A stretch of DNA of 39,542 nucleotides from an uncultured Clostridia bacterium (lineage in GTDB: Bacteria > Bacillota > Clostridia > TANB77 > CAG-508): assembly GCA_934121885.1 (NCBI GenBank), contig CAKOVH010000012.1, positions 1 through 39,542 of the forward strand, given 5' to 3'. The notes below the pieces were generated by a model. It was not told the DNA's origin. It did not search any database and saw only the letters and a program-made list of their open reading frames with translations. The translations under genes were made by a program, and so were the position numbers. Within the stretch, counting starts at the first letter, position 1; every line of letters begins with the position of its first letter. Positions 31,547-39,542 of the stretch are shown piece by piece.

Positions 31547-34279
31547 TCATTTTGCATCATACCAATTTTCCGCTTCTGATACTTCAACTTTTAACGGTAT
31601 GATAAGTTTTGATGCATTTTCCATTGCATCTTTTAATATATCTTTTACTTTTTCTTTATCCTCAATTTTACATTCTATCATAAGTTCATCATGTACCTGT
31701 AAAATTAATTTAGCATCTAAATTTTCATCTTTTAATTTCTTTAAAACTTTTATCATTGCAATTTTCATAATATCTGCTGCAGTACCCTGAATTGGTGTAT
31801 TCATTGCAGCTCTCATTCCAAATTGTCTAACCATATAATTGTTAGAAGATAGTTCTGTAATATATCTACGTCTATGATATAAAGTCTCTACATAGCCTTT
31901 TTGCTTTGCATCTTCTACTATATCATTCATAAACTTTTGTATTCCACTGTATTTTTCTAGGTATTGATCTATATACTCTTTTGCTTTCTTTTTAGAGATT
32001 CCTAACTGTTCCGCAAGCCCAAAATCACTAATTCCATATACTATACCAAAATTTACAGCTTTTGCTGAACTTCTCTGTTCTTTTGTAACTTCATCCATAG
32101 GTATTCCTAAAACTTTTGAGGCAACTTGTTTATGAATATCCTCATCATTTTTGAAAGCTTCCACCATATGCTCATCTTGTGAAATATGAGCTAATACTCT
32201 TAATTCTATTTGAGAATAGTCTGCATCAATAAATATATATCCTTCTTCTGGTTTAAACACTTTTCTTAGTTTTTTTCCTAGTTCTACCCTTGTTGGAATA
32301 TTTTGAAGATTTGGCTCTGTACTGCTAATACGACCTGTTGCTGTAATTGTTTGATGAAAATACGAATGTATTCTTCCTGTTTTTTTATTAATATATGGTA
32401 TTAATCCCTCTACATAAGTTGAGTTTAGCTTCATTAAGCTTCTATACTCTAATATTTTTTCTATAACAGGATGTTCTTTTTTTAGTTTTTCTAATATATC
32501 TACATCTGTTGAATATCCATTTTTTGTTTTTTTGTACACTGGTAAATTTAGTTTTTCAAATAAGATATTTCCTAATTGTTGTGTTGAGTTTATGTTAAAT
32601 TCTTCCCCACACAACTCATATATTTCCTTTTTTAGTACATCTATTTGAGCCTTTAAATCATCTCCAAATTTTCTTAAAGATGCTTCATCTACTCTCATTC
32701 CATTTACTTGCATTTCGCCAAGTACAGAAACAAGTGGCATTTCAATATTATTAAACAAATCTAATAAATTATTTTGCTCTAGTTTCTTATATGTTTCTTC
32801 ATATATTCTTTTTATTAAATATGTTTTAAATCCATATACATATTTTTCATTTTCATTACTTTCTTCATCTTGAAATAAAGTAATTTGTTTATTTTTCTTT
32901 TTATCTTGTTCATATTGTGATAAATATTCATTGGCATCAATTTCTAAATACAAATCTGAACTTGCTTCAATAGTATATGTGCCCATTGTAGAATTTAGGT
33001 CATATGCTGCAACTTCAATATCATAATATACATTTTCCATATTGATTCCAATTTGTTTTAGTAAAACATAATCTTCTGACAGGTGATATCCTATCTTTTT
33101 TACTTCTATACTTTCAAATATATTCTTAAAGTTTTCTATAAATTCGTTATTATTTAATTTTATATAGTAAACCTCATTTTTTTCTTCATCATATATACTA
33201 ATACTGCTAATTTTCTTTTTTATAATCTCTGTATAATCTGGAATTTCATCAGTTTTTCCAAGAAAATATATTAGAGTTTTACTTTTCTCAATTTTTTCTA
33301 GTATTTTATTAATGTCTTTTAATTCCAATTCTTTTATATTAACAAAATCCTCAATTTTTGTATTTTGTTTATTTTCAATATTGACATTTTCAAATCTATC
33401 TTTAAATCTTTCGATAAATCTATTAAATTTTAATGTTTTAAATACTTCTAAAACTGCGTCATTTTGCCATTGTGTAAGCTTTAAATCTTGAACCTTCTTT
33501 TCTATCGGAACTTCTGTATTTATAGTTCCTAAAGTTCTAGATAACATTGCTAAATCTTTATTTTCTAATAACTTTTCTTTTAATTTACCCTTAATAGCAT
33601 TTGGACTTTCTTCTAATGTTTTATATATTTTATCAATATTTTTATAATCTTTAATTAATTCAAGTGCTGTTTTTTCTCCAACCCCTGGTACTCCTGGAAT
33701 ATTGTCAGAAGTATCTCCCATAAGTCCTTTTACTTCAATAAGTTGGACTGGTTTTACTCCATATTTTTCAATAATTTCATCTTCACCAAATGTATCTGTT
33801 TCTGTTTTTCCCATTTTAGTATGAGGAATTCTAATTACTATTTTTTTACTTGCAAGCTGAAATGTATCTCTATCTCCTGAAACAATTGTAACATCTAAGC
33901 CTTCCTTTTCCCCTCTTTTTGCAAGTGTTCCTAAAATATCATCAGCTTCATATCCTTCTTTTTCAATTATTGTTATATTCATTTTAGTTAAAATATCTTT
34001 AATAATTGGCATTTGTTCAGCAAGTTCATTTGGCATACCTTTTCTTGTTGCCTTGTATCCCTCATACATTTTATGTCTTGCAGTTGGCGCTTTTAAGTCA
34101 AATGCAACAGCCATATACTCTGGATTTACATCATCCATTACTTTAAACAATATAGCTAAAAAGCCATATACAGCATTTGTGTACTTTCCATCTGGTGTTG
34201 TTAACATTTTGTTTCCCATAATACCATAAAACGCTCTATTTAATATACTATTTCCATCTATTAAAACTATTCTACTCAT
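31547..34279 (-). CDS. polA: DNA polymerase I
   Basis: Fills gaps and removes RNA primers. In the 910 residues, the 5' nuclease domain is at about 1-290 (DGNSILNRAFYG, GYEADDILGTLA), a 3' exonuclease-like domain at about 310-490, and the polymerase at about 500-910 with motif A DADYSQIELRVLAH, motif B AKAVNFGIVYG and motif C QVHDELMIE. The exonuclease-like domain lacks the DxE and later Asp signatures (GYHLSEDYVLL and YDIEVAAYDL instead), as in Bacillus PolA, so proofreading is probably absent. A nine-codon upstream frame with its own AGGAGG overlaps the start. Confidence 0.97.
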   Translation of the reverse strand: MSRIVLIDGNSILNRAFYGIMGNKMLTTPDGKYTNAVYGFLAILFKVMDDVNPEYMAVAFDLKAPTARHKMYEGYKATRKGMPNELAEQMPIIKDILTKMNITIIEKEGYEADDILGTLAKRGEKEGLDVTIVSGDRDTFQLASKKIVIRIPHTKMGKTETDTFGEDEIIEKYGVKPVQLIEVKGLMGDTSDNIPGVPGVGEKTALELIKDYKNIDKIYKTLEESPNAIKGKLKEKLLENKDLAMLSRTLGTINTEVPIEKKVQDLKLTQWQNDAVLEVFKTLKFNRFIERFKDRFENVNIENKQNTKIEDFVNIKELELKDINKILEKIEKSKTLIYFLGKTDEIPDYTEIIKKKISSISIYDEEKNEVYYIKLNNNEFIENFKNIFESIEVKKIGYHLSEDYVLLKQIGINMENVYYDIEVAAYDLNSTMGTYTIEASSDLYLEIDANEYLSQYEQDKKKNKQITLFQDEESNENEKYVYGFKTYLIKRIYEETYKKLEQNNLLDLFNNIEMPLVSVLGEMQVNGMRVDEASLRKFGDDLKAQIDVLKKEIYELCGEEFNINSTQQLGNILFEKLNLPVYKKTKNGYSTDVDILEKLKKEHPVIEKILEYRSLMKLNSTYVEGLIPYINKKTGRIHSYFHQTITATGRISSTEPNLQNIPTRVELGKKLRKVFKPEEGYIFIDADYSQIELRVLAHISQDEHMVEAFKNDEDIHKQVASKVLGIPMDEVTKEQRSSAKAVNFGIVYGISDFGLAEQLGISKKKAKEYIDQYLEKYSGIQKFMNDIVEDAKQKGYVETLYHRRRYITELSSNNYMVRQFGMRAAMNTPIQGTAADIMKIAMIKVLKKLKDENLDAKLILQVHDELMIECKIEDKEKVKDILKDAMENASKLIIPLKVEVSEAENWYDAK

Positions 34280-34332
34280 TATTATTTACCTTGGCTATTT
34301 GCATTTAGCCTTTATCCTCCTTTAGTACTTTT

Positions 34333-35757
34333 TTAATATTTTAAATATCTAATTTCTTCTGTGCTACCATCTTCACATAAAAGTTTAATATATAGTCCAT
34401 CATTTTTTGATGTTGTTCCTAAAAACTCAGTAACAGATTTACTTGTAGATAATTTAACCTTTTTTTGATTTTGGTTAGTAGCATTAGGTGAATATATTAC
34501 ATATAGTTCATTTGAATTTGTAATATAATATAAATCAACCACATCAGCCGCATACATTGCAATGCAATACATATACTTAGCATTTGCATTTTTAATTACA
34601 GCCTTATTATTTCCTTGACTAATAATTATGTCTTCACTGTCTATTTTAGCTACTAAATCTGAAGAATGGTTTGAATAACCATAACACAAAACGCCATCAA
34701 CCAATGTTAAAGTTGTATCTCTATGAAAATCTTTTGTTCCATAAGATGATGTATTTGTAGATGTATTTTTTGATGTATCTTTTTTGCTCTCATTTTTATT
34801 TGTAGTTTTATCATTTTCATTTTTATCAATTATAGCTATATACGAGTTATTTTTGTTTGTTTTTTCTTCATTTATGTTTTTACTTAAATCATTAAAAAAT
34901 CTTTCAATATTAAATTTAGAGTTTTCGTCATTAAAACCTTCATATATTTTGCTAAAATTAGCAGAAATAGATGCAATAATTATAACTGCAAGTAGAACTC
35001 CAAGAATTGCAGGTGCTACTGATAATTTTGGTTCTTCTTCGTCTTTTAATTTTATATGTGTATTTTTTGTATACCATTTTGTGATATTTATAGGTAACCA
35101 TAAAGCATAAATTCCAAATGTTATAATACATAAAAACCACCATAATAAGTAGTGTCCAATTAAGCTTACTGCTTTTCCATCAAATACTATCTTTTTACGA
35201 TTTATAACAGTATGTTTTGCAATCCATCTTTGTTTGTAACAAATTCCAAATGGGTATAATATTCCAAATGATATAAGTGTTAAAAGTTTGCAAAATAAAT
35301 TTACTCCAATTAGTCCTAGTAGTCCTCCTGTAAAGCAACTATCTCCTTTTGTATATGGCTCATTTTCGAAATATGTATTAGACGCAATCCATTTTTGCTT
35401 TTTTACAGGAATCCATAGTGCATAAATTCCAAAAGTTATAATAGAAAAGAATATCCATTTAAATTTCTGTACAAATAATGATGCTCCAGTTCCATTAAAT
35501 TTTAATCTTTTTCCATTATATACGGTATGTTCTACATCATAAGCAATTAAAAGTTTCTCGCCCCATGCTGAGGCAATTCCAAAAGATACAAGAGTTATTA
35601 AGAATGATAAAATTCTATAACCTATTATTTCTAGTAATTTACCATCATAAAATGAATCTGTCCTTTCAATTTTAGGTTGCATTTGAACCTCGTCATATTG
35701 TTTTGTTAGATCTCCTTCTTGCCTTTCTGTGATAACTTGTGCATTTTTTTCTTCCAT
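34333..35757 (-). CDS. DUF898-like membrane protein with C-terminal extracellular region
   Basis: A 474-residue protein. Its first 240 residues are three DUF898/YjgN-type repeats of roughly 60-70 residues, each with a membrane helix pair, an ITFGIYALW or ISFGILYPF motif and a downstream NTxxxxK region (KWIASNTYF, KQRWIAKHTV, KWYTKNTHI). A further membrane helix (about 248-266) then leads to a C-terminal region of about 200 residues, with a Lys/Asn/Ser/Thr-rich linker (about 310-345) and a beta-rich ending. Function unknown; possibly a membrane sensor. It ends before polA. Confidence 0.75.
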   Translation of the reverse strand: MEEKNAQVITERQEGDLTKQYDEVQMQPKIERTDSFYDGKLLEIIGYRILSFLITLVSFGIASAWGEKLLIAYDVEHTVYNGKRLKFNGTGASLFVQKFKWIFFSIITFGIYALWIPVKKQKWIASNTYFENEPYTKGDSCFTGGLLGLIGVNLFCKLLTLISFGILYPFGICYKQRWIAKHTVINRKKIVFDGKAVSLIGHYLLWWFLCIITFGIYALWLPINITKWYTKNTHIKLKDEEEPKLSVAPAILGVLLAVIIIASISANFSKIYEGFNDENSKFNIERFFNDLSKNINEEKTNKNNSYIAIIDKNENDKTTNKNESKKDTSKNTSTNTSSYGTKDFHRDTTLTLVDGVLCYGYSNHSSDLVAKIDSEDIIISQGNNKAVIKNANAKYMYCIAMYAADVVDLYYITNSNELYVIYSPNATNQNQKKVKLSTSKSVTEFLGTTSKNDGLYIKLLCEDGSTEEIRYLKY

Positions 35758-35784
35758 TATAAATCCCCCTTTATATTTTTTAAT

Positions 35785-36126
35785 TTATATATCTTTTATA
35801 ATATTGGTATATTCTTCGTTTCTTTGCATTTCTTCATCATACTTTTTTTCATATGCTTTAATTTCTTCTGCAAAATCATTGTAATCCATAAACCATGTTC
35901 CAATTTTTGTATCATCAAACCCTGCTATTGTATGAAAATCTATTACCTTATATCCTAATCCTATGTATACTATTGTTCCTCCATCCATAATTACGCCATA
36001 CGGGTTAATACAAAACATTGGTCTTTCTTGTTTTTGAACTCTATTATAATCTACTATAAAAAATGTTATTGCTAATGCAATTATTAAGAATACAACCACT
36101 AAAATTATTTTTGAAACTACTTTCAT
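35785..36126 (-). CDS. small membrane-anchored protein, DGGT family
   Basis: A 113-residue protein with one N-terminal membrane segment (about 5-25) and an extracellular part with NPYGVIMDGGTIVYIGLGYKV. The start is at 36126, with AAAGGAGGAAAAA before it; an ATG further upstream overlaps the methyltransferase gene. The same DGGT motif occurs in the 37143-37367 protein, so the two are paralogues. Function unknown. Confidence 0.75.
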   Translation of the reverse strand: MKVVSKIILVVVFLIIALAITFFIVDYNRVQKQERPMFCINPYGVIMDGGTIVYIGLGYKVIDFHTIAGFDDTKIGTWFMDYNDFAEEIKAYEKKYDEEMQRNEEYTNIIKDI

Positions 36127-36169
36127 TTTTTCCTCCTTTACTTTTAAAATATTATTCTCATTAAACCTC

Positions 36170-37111
36170 TTATTCAATAGGCTCTAAATAGGATATCTTT
36201 TTACCTTTTAATTTTGCATATTCAATTTCAGCTTTTGTATTTTCTCCTATATAACCATTTACATTAATTACATAAATTTCGTCTGACATATCTATTTTTT
36301 GTTTATGCATTTCAACCAACATTTTTTTAATGTATGGATTTATATCTTCTTTTTTTATATTATTAAAGAAATTCGGTGTTAATACAATATTTTCATTTAG
36401 AGTAAACTTTTCATAAACTTCTAGAAATGTATCTTTAAATTTAACTGGACCACATAAAGTTATTACATTGTATTTATTCTGTGCCTCCTTAGGTTCTTCA
36501 TTTTTTTGGGTAAAAAATACTATATAATTTTTTTTATGTCCAAAACGAGTAGTTTCTTTTTCTTCTATTTTTAAAATCTTAAATATATTCAAGTATTTAG
36601 TTAAGTCTTCTTCGTCAAATAACCTAATATATTTATTTTTATTAAACCAATAATGCTTTTCTATTTCTATAGCTGTATCTTTAATTTTTTCATACCCTTG
36701 TATTCCATTTACACTGCCTATAAATAATCCATCCTGCTTTAAAACTCTTTTTATCTCATCCATAAGTTTTCTGGTGTCCTTGTCTGAAAAATAATGAATA
36801 GATAAATTTGCAAATACTAAGCTAAATGTATTATCTAAAAAAGGTAATTTTTCCTGCATATCAATTTTAATAATGTTACTGTTAAATTCTTTTACTTTTT
36901 CTAATGCAGTATCAGAAATGTCTACTGAAACTACTTGATACCCATAACTCATTAATTCTTTTGAATATTGCCCTATACCACATCCTAAGTCTAGGCAAAT
37001 TCCTTTGCCAGAAAAATATTTTTTATAATCTTTTATCCATATATCATCTTCTAATTTCTCGTTAATATGTTTTTTCCAATATTCATCATTTTTAAAATAT
37101 TTACTTTCCAT
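36170..37111 (-). CDS. SAM-dependent methyltransferase fused to a nucleoside-deoxyribosyltransferase-like domain
   Basis: A 313-residue fusion. The N-terminal domain (about 30-205) is a class I methyltransferase: LDLGCGIGQYSKELM (motif I), VVSVDIS (acidic end of beta 2), IKIDMQEKLPFLDNTFSLVF and RVLKQDGLFIGSVNG. The C-terminal domain (about 212-313) begins YNVITLCGPVKFKDTF and ends VINVNGYIGENTKAEIEYAK, a pattern of stand-alone clostridial proteins related to the nucleoside 2-deoxyribosyltransferase fold (DUF4406-like). A link to nucleotide or RNA chemistry is inferred. It lies between two paralogous DGGT membrane proteins. Confidence 0.8.
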   Translation of the reverse strand: MESKYFKNDEYWKKHINEKLEDDIWIKDYKKYFSGKGICLDLGCGIGQYSKELMSYGYQVVSVDISDTALEKVKEFNSNIIKIDMQEKLPFLDNTFSLVFANLSIHYFSDKDTRKLMDEIKRVLKQDGLFIGSVNGIQGYEKIKDTAIEIEKHYWFNKNKYIRLFDEEDLTKYLNIFKILKIEEKETTRFGHKKNYIVFFTQKNEEPKEAQNKYNVITLCGPVKFKDTFLEVYEKFTLNENIVLTPNFFNNIKKEDINPYIKKMLVEMHKQKIDMSDEIYVINVNGYIGENTKAEIEYAKLKGKKISYLEPIE

Positions 37112-37142
37112 AACATTAATCCTTTAATTTGTTTTCTATATT

Positions 37143-37367
37143 TTATTTCACGTTATTAAAAATTTCTATACCTAATATTTCAATGATAGTTCCGTCTTCA
37201 AATGTTCTTTCTGCATCTTCAGTTAATTTATATCTGTGAACTTTTGAAACTTTGTATAATAATGCCGTATATTCAACAGTTCCACCATCATTTAAACCTC
37301 TTGGTATTGGAATTAATAAAATGATTAAAACTATGATTATCATTACTATTATTGCTTTCTTTTTCAT
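37143..37367 (-). CDS. small membrane-anchored protein, DGGT family
   Basis: A 74-residue protein with one N-terminal membrane segment (about 4-21) and a DGGTVEYTALLYKVSKVHR segment. This matches the 35785-36126 protein (Asp-Gly-Gly-Thr, then Tyr, then YKV and His). The start is MKKKAIIVM at 37367 after AGAGGTG. It is 31 bases upstream of the methyltransferase gene. Function unknown. Confidence 0.75.
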   Translation of the reverse strand: MKKKAIIVMIIIVLIILLIPIPRGLNDGGTVEYTALLYKVSKVHRYKLTEDAERTFEDGTIIEILGIEIFNNVK

Positions 37368-37477
37368 AAAACACACCTCTTATTAACCTTCCTTATCAAT
37401 CATATACTTTTTCTAAATCGCTATTTTTCAATGTACTCTCCAATCTTAAAATAACTATTTTCGTAGATAATTGCAAA

Positions 37478-38176
37478 TCAATATAAAAAGTCCTGATTTC
37501 CTACTTGTACTCTATATTCTTCACCTACATAAGTAAAATCTTTCCCTATTTCTAATATAAAATCCTTCATATTGGAAATAATTGCCTTTTTCAAGTCTTT
37601 TTCTGAATATTGATTTGGTAAATCTAAAAATTCTAAACTATAAGTATCTAATATCTTAGTGTTTGGATAATCTTCTTCTCCCACAGTTTTTGATAAACTT
37701 TGATTTGCTTTACCATTTGATAACATATATCTATGAAAATATCCACTTGAAATTTGTCTATCTAATTCTCTTTTGGAATAATTATTTTTTATGCACATTT
37801 TTATATAGAATTCTTTTTCTTCTATTGAATTAGTGGCACCTAATATCATAACATTATGAGTCCAACTAATTTGTCTCACCAGTGGAGCGACAATTTCATT
37901 ATCTTTATATGTTTCATAAAACTGTTTCATTCTGTATATTCCTGCTCTATTAAATCCTTTCATTGTAGGATATTCCCTTTTCATAAATTCTACTAATTTA
38001 TCAACAATTTTATCTCCCCAATTAGAATCATCTACTTTTTCACTTATATATTTTCCAAAATCCCAATATAAAGATATTAGTTCTTCGTTAACTTTTTTAT
38101 ATGCATTATTTCTTCTTGTTTCAATCATATTTATAACTTCACTAAAATTAAGTTCTAAACTGTTATCCAAACTCAT
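37478..38176 (-). pseudogene. truncated DUF1016/YhcG-type PD-(D/E)XK protein
   Basis: The N-terminal DUF1016 domain of YhcG-type nucleases is present: ARRNNAYKKVNEELISLYW-like start, GWGDKIV-like NWGDKIVDKL, FMKREYPTMKGFNRAGIYRM, QISWTHNVMIL and SSGYFHRYM. The frame stops at VQVGNQDFLY, just where the family would continue QDFYIDLLFYH into the nuclease core. A run of five T (37485-37489) has one base too many; without it the reading is QDFYIDL. The sequence after that does not resemble the catalytic domain either, so the nuclease part is lost. Confidence 0.8.
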
Positions 38177-38226
38177 TTCTCCTCTCTATTCAATAACTCT
38201 TGTTTTGTATAATAAAAATTTAAATA

Positions 38227-38292
38227 TGTAGTATCAAATAATTCTGCCATTAAATTTTGTGTAATCCATACATTTTCGTCTTCTAATCTTAC
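38227..38292 (-). pseudogene. fragment of a second RhuM-family gene
   Basis: On the minus strand this short stretch reads VRLEDENVWITQNLMAELF then DTT, matching the conserved N-terminus of RhuM-family proteins (LEDETVWLTQ.QMAELF). Stops precede and follow it. It sits behind a leader with GAGAGGAGGAT similar to that of the rhuM gene at 39428. The rest of 38293-38540 is non-coding and has TACGCAAA and TAGATACG each twice, and two palindromes. Confidence 0.75.
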
Positions 38293-38470
38293 TTACCATT
38301 TATATTTTGTCCTTCTTAATTTGCTTTGCGTATCTATCCTCCTCTCAACTCCTCGTATCTAACCATACAAATTTGCGTACCCTGTCGTTCTTCATTAAAA
38401 TAATTATAATATCAAGGGTTTCGAGGACTTTTTTCTTCAATTTTCCCTATTTTTCAATATTTTCATAATT

Positions 38471-38528
38471 TTATGTAAGTGTTCTTACATAAGGTTTTCT
38501 AGTTTTTGAGGTTATAATATATAACCTC
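38471..38528. repeat. two neighbouring perfect palindromes
   Basis: TTATGTAAG-TGTT-CTTACATAA (38471-38492) and GAGGTTAT-AATAT-ATAACCTC (38508-38528) lie 15 bases apart, just below the end of the rhuM pseudogene. They could be terminator or operator hairpins or remnants of an element end. Confidence 0.55.
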
Positions 38529-38540
38529 CTTTACTTTTAA

Positions 38541-39428
38541 TTACTTTTTAATATTTAATCTATTGGCTTCAATAAGCAACTTATCAAAATCCGAAACTAT
38601 CTTTTGATTTTTATTAAATTCATTATACTCTTTTTCCGCCTTTTCTTCTGCCTGTTTTCTTGAAATTTTTCAATTATCTTTTAAAATATCATATTTTCTA
38701 AATTCCAAAAATTCATTTATACTTTTTGCAAATTCTTCCATAGTAAATGTGTTTTCTCTTTCTACTAGGTCTTCTATATAATCAAAATATCCTGAAACCG
38801 TTCTCTCTAATCTTTTTATTTGTTTTTCATCTAGATAGTTTTTAGCAATCATTACATCTGATTTTAATATTCTTCCATCTGGTGAATTTTTCCACGTTGT
38901 TAAGCCCATACTGCATTCTGCAAATATATCTGTTATCTGTTGCCATATTCTTCGTTCACTTGTTCTAATTGAACGAATTCTCTCTAATAATTCTTTGAAA
39001 TAGTCTTTCCCAAATTTTGGTCCGTTTTTAAGTAATTCATCATTTAAAACAAATCCTTTTTTTATGTATTCTTTTAATGTATTAGTTGCCCATATTCTAA
39101 AATCTGTTGCTTGTTTTGAGTTTACTCTATATCCAACGGCTATAATTACATCTAAACTATAAAATGATATTTCTCTTGAAACCTCTCTGTTTCCTTCTTT
39201 CTGAACTGTTCGAATTTTTCGAATAGTTCGATTTTCTTCTAATTCATGTGTTTCAAAAATTTCTTTTAAATGATAATTTATTGTGTTCACTTCTACTTCA
39301 AATAATTTTGACATTGATTTTTGAGTCAACCAAAAATCTTCATTATCATATAAAACTTCTACTGATATATTTTCATTATTTTGGCTTTGATACACGATTA
39401 AATCTTTTAAATTTTCTATCGGATTCAT
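38541..39428 (-). pseudogene. RhuM-family protein gene with internal deletion and nonsense codon
   Basis: RhuM proteins are often found on islands and beside restriction or phage genes; role unknown. Visible blocks are DFWLTQKSMSKLF, RTVQKEGNREVSREISFYSLD, VGYRVNSKQATDFRIWA, DYFKELLERIRSIRTSERRI and MGLTTWK. The family segment of about 55-65 residues between the RIR helix and MGLTTW is missing in frame. A TGA (38670-38672) then ends the frame after DILKDN, yet in the same frame KISRKQAEEKAEKEYNEFNK, then QKIVSDFDK, continues 42 codons to a TAA at 38541. The expected codon is GGA (Gly). A -10-like TATAAT lies at 39521-39526. Confidence 0.83.
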
Positions 39429-39542
39429 ATTTATACTCTCATCCTCCTCTCTATTTTTCTATAACTTGTAATTTCTCGCTATCATTAACATGACTCTTTC
39501 TCAACTTTATTCAAATAGAAATTATATATTTTATTGTTTGCT

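Noticed and set aside
31399..31587. 62-codon minus-strand frame at the polA/lytic transglycosylase junction
   Set aside because: It overlaps both well-supported genes in another frame and shows no family pattern.
38541..38672. TGA read as glycine (alternative genetic code)
   Set aside because: The position fits GGA in the family, but TGA ends other intact genes in the window and the organism is a spore-forming Firmicute; a nonsense mutation is the simpler reading.

Overview
The window is an AT-rich chromosomal segment of a spore-forming, low-GC Firmicute, most likely an uncultured gut-type clostridium. The reasons are the cotJA-cotJB-cotJC spore-coat operon, a YtxC sporulation protein, SAM-I and T-box leader RNAs, strong AGGAGG ribosome binding sites, TTGACA/TATAAT promoters, and the gene content (a phi3T/Bacillus-type ThyA, TIGR04086, queA-tgt next to secDF). 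No rRNA, tRNA, CRISPR array or intact insertion sequence was seen. Nearly all genes lie on the minus strand; only the acyl-ACP thioesterase and a toxin-antitoxin operon are on the plus strand.

Layout. 1-1170: an 11-bp direct-repeat array at the left edge, then an Rpn-type nuclease gene whose start codon looks damaged. 1171-3570: metK under a SAM-I riboswitch and terminator, followed by an HMA metal-binding protein and tcdA. 3573-4993: thyA-dfrA with its own promoter. 5013-6743: a PflA-like radical SAM gene divergent from an acyl-ACP thioesterase. 6769-9487: a DUF2974 hydrolase and an unrecognised 462-aa protein whose promoter lies below a second copy of the 11-bp repeat array. 9488-10444: a clostripain (C11) pseudogene broken at three places. 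10483-11397: an S66 peptidase. 11638-12462: a three-gene ParE-type toxin-antitoxin operon under a 14-bp palindrome. 12487-13059: a zinc-ribbon protein of unknown role. 13291-14691: the cotJ operon, whose three products all carry Cys/Asn-rich segments. 14839-18659: pyk, a GtrB-like glycosyltransferase, ytxC and a rhodanese. 18749-30180: a long tRNA-modification and secretion block read in the order T-box, ileS, metallopeptidase-like protein, queA, tgt, WG-repeat protein, TIGR04086 protein, a possible 27-aa peptide, HD hydrolase, secD, secF. 30296-34279: a flavodoxin-family protein, lytic transglycosylase and polA. 34333-37367: a DUF898-like membrane protein and a methyltransferase fusion flanked by two small related membrane proteins. 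37478-39428: a patch of decaying accessory genes (truncated DUF1016/YhcG, a RhuM fragment, and a RhuM gene with an internal deletion and a nonsense codon).

The core genes serve translation and tRNA modification (IleRS, QueA/Tgt, TcdA), one-carbon and nucleotide metabolism (MetK, ThyA, DHFR), DNA repair (PolA), protein export (SecDF) and sporulation. The most unusual signals are the paired 11-bp repeat arrays, the operator and organisation of the three-gene TA operon, the Cys/Asn-rich CotJ proteins, a long hairpin covering the TIGR04086 ribosome binding site, the methyltransferase fusion with its two flanking paralogues, and the cluster of decaying defence-like or mobile genes at the right end.
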